Shown in pieces: positions 58,371-64,000 of a DNA stretch of 64,000 nucleotides. How positions within the stretch are numbered: the first letter of the stretch is position 1; each line of letters starts with the position of its first letter. Under the pieces are notes generated by a model. That model did not search any database and was not told where the DNA came from. It worked only from the letters and a program-made list of their open reading frames with translations. Source of the DNA: CBDAPI01 sp965248635 (lineage in GTDB: Bacteria; Acidobacteriota; UBA6911; RPQK01; CBDAPI01); assembly GCA_965248635.1 (NCBI GenBank), contig OZ252114.1, forward strand, positions 3,224,001 through 3,288,000, in the 5' to 3' direction. A program made the translations under genes and the position numbers.

Positions 58371-60566
58371 TCACTCTCTCACAACCATGGGAATACTCGA
58401 GAACACATTGCCCTTGGAAAGCAGCCCAATGGCAACTACGGGGGATCCCGATCGGATCTCCAGCTTTCCTTGAAAACTCTGGCCCAACTGAGCGAGGAAA
58501 AAATCGGACACGAACCAGGCACCTTGCCGCTCGGCTAGAAGCAAAAGGTTAACCGTGCCAACCGGGAAACCCCGCTCATCGAAAAGCAGCAGAGTCAACG
58601 TTAAGTTCTCGTCATCGGGGTTGGCAACCGCAAACCCGGTATCGGTTCTCTGTGCTGCGTCATACACAACCGGAAGGGCTATCGATGTTCCCGGTGACAC
58701 TCCCGGCACGGATACCTTTGTGATCAGCTTGCCCTCAGACCGGATGGTGTAGGTTGCCCATCCTTCCAGTGCCACCTCGGAGTCAAGCTGTGCCCAGCCT
58801 GTGCGAATATCCGGTGTTTCGGAAAGCCCGATCTCGTGTCTTCCCCCGTCTGGTAATTCGGGAAAAGGCATCACGGATCGTACTGAGCCTGTTCCGTCGT
58901 GAACCACCAGTTGTGCAGAAGCCGTCGTGGAGGTTCCCTCCAGCACACTCCCCGGACCAGTCACCGGAGTGTTGCCGGCGAATCTCAAGAAAGTGAAGTC
59001 CGTGATGATTCCAGGTCCGGTAGCAATCTGACCGTAGTACTGGCGATATACAACAGGGGGAACCGTGCTCGTGGTCACGGATGTTGTGCAGGAAGTGGAG
59101 GATGTCGTCGAGCTGGTAGTCGATGTCGATGACGAAATGGTGGACGTCGTCGTGGAGGTTGAGGGAGCCATGGTGGAAGTAGTGGAACTTGTCGACGAAA
59201 CTGTCGAGGAGGTTGTGCTTGTGGTCGAGATTGGTATCGTTGTTGTCGAAGACGTGGTACTGGTGGTTGAGGGCACTGTGCTCGTAGTCGATGTCGTCGA
59301 CAAGATCGTGGACGTCGTAGAACTCGTAATGGAGGTTGTTGACGAGGTTGTGCTTGTGGTCGTGCTCGTGATCGTAGTGCTTGTGGTCGAGGAAGTTGTG
59401 CTCGTGGTCGACGAAGTTGTGCTGCTGGAGGTTGTGGGAGGGACAATTGAGGTGGTGAGCTTCCAGATACTCCCGCCGTGGTTGACCACATACAGTTCCC
59501 CGTCTTCATCCACGCCAAAGCTGCTAATGCTCAGCGAAGTGTCGAACAGCTCACTTCTAGACCAGCCTCCGGGCCCCTCGGTGAGAGTCCAGATGCGACC
59601 GGAGCCGTAGTCACCAAAAACGTATTCACCCACCAGCGACGAAATCTGTTGGCCCCGGTAAACATAGCCGCCGGTGACGGTGACACCCAGAGAGCGACCG
59701 TAAGAGTGGATGGGAGTCTCCAGGCCAGTCGTGTCGCAGCCCACAGCGGGCTCGAAGCATTCCGGTCCCTCCACGACGTCCCAGCCGTAGTTCTTTCCCG
59801 TCTCGACAACGTCCACTTCTTCCCAGGTAGACTGTCCCACGTCCGCTACAAAGAGACGCCCGCTGGGAGAATCAAAGGAGGCCCGCCAGGGATTGCGCAG
59901 GCCGTAGGCCCAGATCTCCTGGCGGGCCCCCAACACGTCCACAAAGGGGTTGCTTCCGGGAATGCCGTAGGGAAATCCGCTATCGATGTCGATTCGAAGG
60001 ATCTTGCCCAGCGGGGTGCTCAGGTCCTGAGCCCGCTCCAGGGGATCTCCCCCGCTTCCACCATCACCGGTTGTGACATAGAGATACCCGTCGGAGGGAC
60101 CAAATCCCAGCCATCCCCCATTGTGGTTGCCAAAGGGCTGGTCGAAAGAGAGGAGAATCTGGCCGCTGGGGTCCGCGATATTGGGATCGGCGGAGACCTG
60201 ATGCTCCTGGATGACCGTCTGGAGCTGGGGGACGGAGCGGGTATAGTTGATGAAGAAACGGCCGTTGCTCGAGTAGTCGGGGTGAAAGGCCAGGCCCAGG
60301 AACCCCCGCTCTCCGGCGGTGGCCAGGTTGAATCCCGAGGAAATATCGAGAAACGGCGCGCCCAGAAGCGATCCGTTCTCCAGGATCCGAACGCGGCCTC
60401 CCTGTTCTACAATGAAAATGAGGCCACTCCCGTCGCCAGCGTGGGTCAGAAAGAGGGGACGGTTCAGACCGGAAACGACTTCCGCGAGTTCTATTTCCGA
60501 CACGCCGGCCCGGCAGGGGACCCAACACAGCGACAGAATGATCAGCAGGGAAAAACGTTTCAACAT
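58371..60566 (-). CDS. PQQ-dependent sugar dehydrogenase-like propeller with Ser/Thr linker and C-terminal surface module
   Basis: A 731-residue protein: signal peptide (cut near Cys-Arg-Ala-Gly 21), then a six-bladed propeller of the glucose/sorbosone dehydrogenase type (about 25-380): 'GLNRPLFLTHAGDGSGLIFIVEQGGRVRI', 'GERGFLGLAFHPDYSSNGRFFINYT', 'NHNGGWLGFGPSDGYLYVTTGDGGSGGDP' and 'GYVYRGQQISSLVGEYVFGDYGSGRIW' are split family blocks. A linker of roughly 130 Ser/Thr residues (T-T-S-S-T-T) follows (about 380-505), then two beta-sandwich units with 'LPVVYDAAQRTDTGFAVANPDD'. The linker suggests a surface-displayed, glycosylated stalk. The His/Arg/Asp positions of true PQQ dehydrogenases cannot all be confirmed here. 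Confidence 0.9.
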   Translation of the reverse strand: MLKRFSLLIILSLCWVPCRAGVSEIELAEVVSGLNRPLFLTHAGDGSGLIFIVEQGGRVRILENGSLLGAPFLDISSGFNLATAGERGFLGLAFHPDYSSNGRFFINYTRSVPQLQTVIQEHQVSADPNIADPSGQILLSFDQPFGNHNGGWLGFGPSDGYLYVTTGDGGSGGDPLERAQDLSTPLGKILRIDIDSGFPYGIPGSNPFVDVLGARQEIWAYGLRNPWRASFDSPSGRLFVADVGQSTWEEVDVVETGKNYGWDVVEGPECFEPAVGCDTTGLETPIHSYGRSLGVTVTGGYVYRGQQISSLVGEYVFGDYGSGRIWTLTEGPGGWSRSELFDTSLSISSFGVDEDGELYVVNHGGSIWKLTTSIVPPTTSSSTTSSTTSTTSSTTSTTITSTTTSTTSSTTSITSSTTSTILSTTSTTSTVPSTTSTTSSTTTIPISTTSTTSSTVSSTSSTTSTMAPSTSTTTSTISSSTSTTSSTTSSTSCTTSVTTSTVPPVVYRQYYGQIATGPGIITDFTFLRFAGNTPVTGPGSVLEGTSTTASAQLVVHDGTGSVRSVMPFPELPDGGRHEIGLSETPDIRTGWAQLDSEVALEGWATYTIRSEGKLITKVSVPGVSPGTSIALPVVYDAAQRTDTGFAVANPDDENLTLTLLLFDERGFPVGTVNLLLLAERQGAWFVSDFFLAQLGQSFQGKLEIRSGSPVVAIGLLSKGNVFSSIPMVVRE
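59060..59445 (-). repeat. Ser/Thr-coding microsatellite-like tract
   Basis: About 385 bases built of ACC, ACA, ACG, AGC, TCC codons in irregular order, encoding the Thr/Ser linker. Read on the plus strand it gives a Val/Glu/Asp-rich false frame. Such tracts expand and contract by slippage or recombination. Confidence 0.75.
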
Positions 60567-60711
60567 ACGTCATACATCAGGATCTGCTGGCCGTCCGGGA
60601 GGATACCGTGTGTTCATGTTACAAATCCGGGGTCTGTTCACCCTCGCAGACGACGTACAAAGAGCTGTCGGGTCACCAGCCGGCGCACGATCCACTCGTC
60701 TCATTCAGTCC

Positions 60712-61131
60712 TCATCCGCCTGAGCTTTCCGCAACCACAAAATCTGACCCGTCAGAAACGGCACGCATCAAACTGTCGAGTTTTTCGATGGTTGGAAGTG
60801 CCTCACCTCTCTCGTATCGCGCGTAGGCGTTACGGGACTTCACACCAAGTCGTTTGGCAGCCTCCGCCAGTGAAAGTCCACTAGCCTGTCGGCGCCTTTG
60901 CAGGAGTAGACTGATCATCGACCGGAGATCAGGTGAGCTAACCTCAAATACATGCTTGTGGCCGCGATGTACATTTACCGAAAAACCAGGGTGGTCAATC
61001 ATGGTTTCGAACCAGTCTGCGATCATTGCCAGGGCTTCTCTCCGAGTTCGTCCCTGGGTCATGGCTTCAAAAAGGGGCACTTCTGCTAACCAGAAGCGAC
61101 CATCTCGATAGACTCGTCCTTGAAAACGCAT
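60712..61131 (-). CDS. hicB: HicB-type antitoxin with HTH domain
   Basis: A 139-residue protein with two parts: an N-terminal HicB-like domain (residues 1-65, 'VYRDGRFWLAEVPLFEAMTQGRTRREALAMIADW', the HicB partial RNase H fold with R-E-A-L-x-x-I) and a C-terminal Cro/C1-type HTH (about 75-130, 'RRRQASGLSLAEAAKRLGVKSRNAYARYERGEALPTIEKLDSLM'). HicB binds HicA and the HTH represses the operon. It lies downstream of and overlaps the hicA frame by 46 bp. Start ATG 61131. The family call is firm. Confidence 0.92.
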   Translation of the reverse strand: MRFQGRVYRDGRFWLAEVPLFEAMTQGRTRREALAMIADWFETMIDHPGFSVNVHRGHKHVFEVSSPDLRSMISLLLQRRRQASGLSLAEAAKRLGVKSRNAYARYERGEALPTIEKLDSLMRAVSDGSDFVVAESSGG

Positions 61132-61304
61132 CCTCTACTTCCCCTTCCTGGCCCGCCGGTACTAGCCAGGCGCTCGTTGATTTCCGAATGGCGGGGGATG
61201 GCTTCTCTTTGTTCCCCATCGGTCCAGAAGTCATGCCTCCCACCGTGGCGAAGAAGCCTCCAGCCGAGCTTCCGGAGTTTGTTCTCAAGCTCCCGCCGTT
61301 TCAA
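61086..61304 (-). CDS. hicA: HicA-type mRNA interferase toxin, possible frameshifted C-terminus
   Basis: The N-terminal 45 residues fit HicA: 'KRRELENKLRKLGWRLLRHGGRHDFWTDGEQREAIPRHSEINERLA' type spacing, with the catalytic His in 'HGGRHDFW' and the P-R-H-x-E-I-N block. After Arg-Leu-Ala the product is atypical (STGGPGRGSRG...), and it overlaps hicB by 46 bp. In another frame a stop TAG lies 2 bases before the hicB ATG and yields a short basic end (YRRARKGK), as expected for HicA. So a single-base indel near 61160 may have damaged the tail. Context (hicA then hicB) is standard. Confidence 0.75.
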   Translation of the reverse strand: MKRRELENKLRKLGWRLLRHGGRHDFWTDGEQREAIPRHSEINERLASTGGPGRGSRGCVFKDESIEMVASG

Positions 61305-61322
61305 TGGAGTTATTGTACACGT

Positions 61323-61661
61323 ATGGGTGTTCAGATTTCAATAAGACTTCACGCCAAAGTAGATTCGACTCACTACAAAGTTGAATTCGAGAATGACCAG
61401 GTGCGGGTACTAAGAATCAGTTACGGCCCCGGTGAAAAATCCGTTATGCACGAACATCGCGAAGGTGTGGAGGTGTTCTTAACCGATCACCGCGTTAAAT
61501 TCACTTACCCGGACGGAAAGACAGAGGAGGTCACCGCAAAGGGCGGACAGACCAAATGGGCTCCTGCAGTGAAACACCTGCCGGAAAATATCGGTGATGG
61601 ACCCTTAGAACTCATTCTGATAGAGATAAAGGTTAAGGAAGCGACGACTAAGAAGAACTGA
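61323..61661 (+). CDS. Cupin-like protein lacking its usual export signal (5'-truncated)
   Basis: 112 residues from ATG 61323. From about residue 16 the sequence follows a family of small cupin-type proteins: 'THYKVEFENDQVRVLRISYGPGEKSVMHEH' and 'VEVFLTDHRVKFTYPDGKTEEVTAKGGQTKW...HLPEN' and 'LILIEIK'. The His pair in 'VMHEH' is the cupin metal motif. Family members normally carry a signal peptide before the 'K-V-D-P-x-H-Y-K' part. Here that is absent and the start lies only 18 bp from the divergent hicA start, leaving no promoter. The 5' end was probably removed when hicAB was inserted. Confidence 0.6.
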   Translation: MGVQISIRLHAKVDSTHYKVEFENDQVRVLRISYGPGEKSVMHEHREGVEVFLTDHRVKFTYPDGKTEEVTAKGGQTKWAPAVKHLPENIGDGPLELILIEIKVKEATTKKN

Positions 61662-62115
61662 ACGAAGTATGGTTTGGACGCTCCATGAGTACGCCGGAGG
61701 CGGTGTGACAAATGTGGGTGCTTTTTCAGGCAAGTGTTGTTGAGCCAGTTCCCCTCCAGTGCCCAAACTGAACAAACCTGAGATCCAATCTGGCGTACCG
61801 TGAGACAACCATCATCAAGACAAACAAAAAGAACGCCTGGTAGGGTCGCACAGATGTTGAGGGAATAAGTCGGCGGTGCTTGAGTCCTACGCTGCCACCC
61901 GTTCGTAACGATGATGCTCTTCAAGGTTGCAGCTGTCCGAGAAATGTAGCAGGGAATCCGTTGGAGGGGGCTTTCCTGACCGTTGCTGTAGCCTTCCGAG
62001 TCTTGTCATTCACACTCCGTGCTACGCCGAGGGAAGCGCCTCCCGACCCTCTCTGTTCACCGGTCGAGGGGCTGGATATTTCCCTGGCATCCGTCCCTCA
62101 GGCGTCGAGCAGATC
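61662..62115. other. Non-coding region
   Basis: About 450 bases with no credible gene on either strand. I see no clear promoter, terminator or RNA gene in it. It separates the cupin-like relic from the tail of the sulfatase. Confidence 0.4.
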
Positions 62116-62270
62116 CTATTTCACCTCCCTTACCTCGACGGTGACTTTTTGGATGTTGCCGGTAAAGCGAGTCTCTTCTCGACCGATGCCGATACCTTCG
62201 ACCACAGGCGTCTGATTGTCGAGGCCGAGATCTGCGGTCTCATCAGCGGAGAACATCAAGGGATTGTGTC
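62116..62270 (-). pseudogene. Displaced C-terminal tail of the sulfatase (after a frameshift)
   Basis: In the frame beside the sulfatase this stretch reads 'PLMFSADETADLGLDNQTPV' and 'GREETRFTGNIQKVTVEVREV', the ending normal for planctomycete/Acidobacteria-type arylsulfatases (beta strands after 'VEK-T'). It is separated from the main frame by one extra base near 62266-62270 and ends at 62116. Confidence 0.65.
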
Positions 62271-64000
62271 TTCTCGACACGACCTTCCGCGACGGTGTCC
62301 CCATTCACTGAAAGCGTAGCCGTGCCACCCTTTCCGAGGCCGCCACCGTCATAGTCGAAGTCAAGTATGACCGTCGCTGGTCCAGCGGGAATTTTTTGAT
62401 TCGCCGCAACCGTATACCGCGAGAGACCCAGAAAATTGTAGGTGTAGGCTGGCTTGCCGTCCTTCATATACAGTGACCAGCCTCCGAAACGCCCACCCTG
62501 GGCCAGAATCACACCATTCGCTCCGCCCTCGGGGATCTCGACCTCTGCCGTGATCGTCTTCGACTGGTTCTTCACGTTGATGAAGGTGTTCTCCAGCATG
62601 CCGTCCATTCCGGCGTAGAGCGTAAGCGATTTCCGTCCACCCATGACATCCGGACGGCCGGCGAGCGCGGCATTCACACGCTCGATGACACGGTCATCGA
62701 TGGGCAGTACGTGATATTTCTCTGCCTCGATCATGAACAGGGCCTGCAGTTCCTCCAGCTTGTCGGGCTGTTCACCGGCCAGATTCCGGGTGAGACTGAA
62801 ATCCTCACGGACGTTGTAGAGGTCCCAGATATCCGATTCCAGGGGCTTCTGTTTAAGGGTCTGCCACGGGGCCCGGTGAAGGGTACGGGCCAGCCAGCCA
62901 TCGCGATAGATCGCCCGGTTGCCGAACATCTCGAAATACTGTGTGGTGTGCCGTTCCCTGGCCTTGGCATCGTTGAAGGTATAGAGCAGGCTGACACCCT
63001 CGATGGGCGTCTGCGGCGTTCCGTTGACAATCTTGGGTTCCGGAAGACCCGCGGCCTGGAGAATGGTGGGGGCCACGTCGATGACGTGTGAGAACTGGGT
63101 GCGAAGGCCCCCTTTTTCCTCAATGCCATTCGGCCAGTGAATGATCATTCCGTTGCGGGTGCCGCCGAAGTCCGAGGCCACTTGCTTGGTCCATGAGAAT
63201 GGCGAGTCGAAGGCGACGGCCCAGCCGGCGGCCATGTGCGGGAAGGTGTGCGGGCCACCCCACTTATCGATCAACGGGATGAGATCTTCCACTTTCTCGG
63301 TCACGGCGTTGAAGTAGGTCATCTCGTTGTACATGCCGACAAATCCACCCTCGGCACTCGTGCCGTTGTCGCCGGCGATGTAGATGAACAGGGTGTTGTC
63401 CATCTCGCCGATGTCCTCCAACGCCTCCACGAAGCGGCCGATCTCATAATCGATCTGTTCCAGGAATCCGGCAAACACCTCGGCCTGGCGGGCGAACAGC
63501 CGACGATGGCCAGCGGGCAGCGCGTCCCAATCCTTGATTTCTTCCGGCTTCTCGCCCAGTCTGGTTTTTGCCGGGATAATCCCCATTTTCTTCTGGCGTT
63601 CGATCGTCTCCTGCCGAGTCCGGTCCCAGCCCTTGTCGAAGTGGCCCTTGTACCTGTCTGCCCACTCCTTCGGAACATGGTGAGGTGCGTGAACGGCGCC
63701 GGTCGCGTAATACACGAAAAAAGGCTTGTCCGGCGTCATCGACTGCTGAGCTTTCACCCAGTTGATCGTCTGGTTGGTCATGTCGGTGGTGAAATGGTAG
63801 TTCTCTGTCTTCGGAGGAGTGACCCTGGTGACGCCGTCGTAGATCAGCGGATACCACTGATCCGTCTCGCCCCCAATGAAACCGTAGAACTTGTCGAAAC
63901 CCTGATGCGTGGGCCAGCGGTCGAAGGGCCCGGAAACGCTGGTCTCCCAGGCTGCTGTTTCGTGCCACTTGCCAAAGGCAGCGGTGCTGTAACCATTAAG
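62243..64000 (-). CDS. Arylsulfatase, 5' end outside window, C-terminus frameshifted
   Basis: The frame is open to the right edge: residues such as 'NGYSTAAFGKWHETAAWE' (G-K-W-H, a sulfatase motif) and 'GPFDRWPTHQGFDKFYGFIGG' precede the first Met at 63781. Then 'KPFFVYYATGAVHAPHHVPKEW', 'FIYIAGDNGTSAEG', 'SHVIDVAPTILQAAGLPEP' and 'GVSLLYTFNDAKARER' follow, the pattern of the arylsulfatase family. The active-site C-x-P-S-R lies outside the window, so activity cannot be judged. The last residues (EKTQSLDVLR) are an artefact of a single-base shift near 62267; the native end is in the next frame (62116-62270). No signal peptide is visible, since the start is beyond the edge. Confidence 0.9.
   Translation of the reverse strand, partial: LNGYSTAAFGKWHETAAWETSVSGPFDRWPTHQGFDKFYGFIGGETDQWYPLIYDGVTRVTPPKTENYHFTTDMTNQTINWVKAQQSMTPDKPFFVYYATGAVHAPHHVPKEWADRYKGHFDKGWDRTRQETIERQKKMGIIPAKTRLGEKPEEIKDWDALPAGHRRLFARQAEVFAGFLEQIDYEIGRFVEALEDIGEMDNTLFIYIAGDNGTSAEGGFVGMYNEMTYFNAVTEKVEDLIPLIDKWGGPHTFPHMAAGWAVAFDSPFSWTKQVASDFGGTRNGMIIHWPNGIEEKGGLRTQFSHVIDVAPTILQAAGLPEPKIVNGTPQTPIEGVSLLYTFNDAKARERHTTQYFEMFGNRAIYRDGWLARTLHRAPWQTLKQKPLESDIWDLYNVREDFSLTRNLAGEQPDKLEELQALFMIEAEKYHVLPIDDRVIERVNAALAGRPDVMGGRKSLTLYAGMDGMLENTFINVKNQSKTITAEVEIPEGGANGVILAQGGRFGGWSLYMKDGKPAYTYNFLGLSRYTVAANQKIPAGPATVILDFDYDGGGLGKGGTATLSVNGDTVAEGRVEKTQSLDVLR

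Noticed and set aside
59065..59610. Long Val/Glu-rich frame opposite the Ser/Thr tract
   Set aside because: It is the antisense shadow of the T-T-S-T codons of the propeller gene; composition is explained by the repeat.
1..64000. CRISPR array, tRNA, rRNA or integrase-flanked island
   Set aside because: I saw no regularly spaced repeats of CRISPR type, no cloverleaf pattern and no integrase or transposase gene.

Overview
The window looks like a piece of an Acidobacteriota (or closely related soil or marine) chromosome, moderately GC-rich. Grounds for this: a relic of the VWFA-related domain protein typical of Acidobacteria, several sulfatases, a DUF1080 hydrolase beside a Gfo/Idh/MocA oxidoreductase, a DUF7948/SBBP beta-propeller protein, many transmembrane Ser/Thr kinases and few classical transcription factors. 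No rRNA, tRNA, CRISPR array or autonomous transposase was recognised. Taxonomy is inferred from gene content only.

Layout. 0-3.2 kb: end of a BamE-like protein, an Omp85-type barrel and a secreted protein with a HipA-like kinase pattern. 3.3-6.4 kb: a CDF metal exporter, a secreted TPR protein and two tiny membrane proteins. 6.7-11.2 kb: catabolic genes (DUF1080, Gfo/Idh/MocA, cyclase family) and an MFS carrier. 11.1-18.5 kb: a phospho-signalling island: a secreted TPR protein with a possible prfB-like +1 frameshift, a transmembrane kinase, a LEA14-like protein, an FHA-zinc-ribbon-pseudokinase and an FHA-ABCG exporter. 18.7-19.3 kb: VapBC with a perfect palindromic operator over the vapB start codon. 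19.4-22.6 kb: a sulfatase and a CehA/McbA-type hydrolase. 22.6-32.3 kb: TonB, a cysteine-rich remnant, a 1740-residue polytopic membrane protein in an operon with a zinc-ribbon membrane protein and PspA, then RtcB; PspA and RtcB share an upstream inverted repeat. 32.6-36.5 kb: an SbcD/SbcC-like (YhaO/YhaN-type) pair. 37.8-43.4 kb: a decaying zone with a VWFA-domain relic, MITE-like repeats, DUF2585, a deleted ferredoxin-NADP reductase, orphan EgtD and a sulfatase. 43.7-48.5 kb: an LSm-like/IPT protein and a beta-propeller gene split by two indels in G runs. 48.7-54.2 kb: quinone oxidoreductase, DUF427, a methyltransferase, a membrane kinase, a serine hydrolase and a dimethylformamidase relic. 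54.4-60.6 kb: an enolase-superfamily dehydratase, a sodium/solute symporter and two secreted proteins. 60.7-64.0 kb: HicAB, a 5'-truncated cupin and a frameshifted sulfatase running off the right edge.

How the genes may work together: the sulfatases, DUF1080, oxidoreductase, CehA-like hydrolase, dehydratase and symporters suggest scavenging of sulfated or oxidised carbohydrates; the kinases and FHA proteins suggest phosphothreonine-controlled envelope export; PspA, RtcB and the giant membrane protein suggest an envelope and RNA stress response. At least six single-base frame disruptions occur here, so assembly error must be excluded before any one of them is read as biology.
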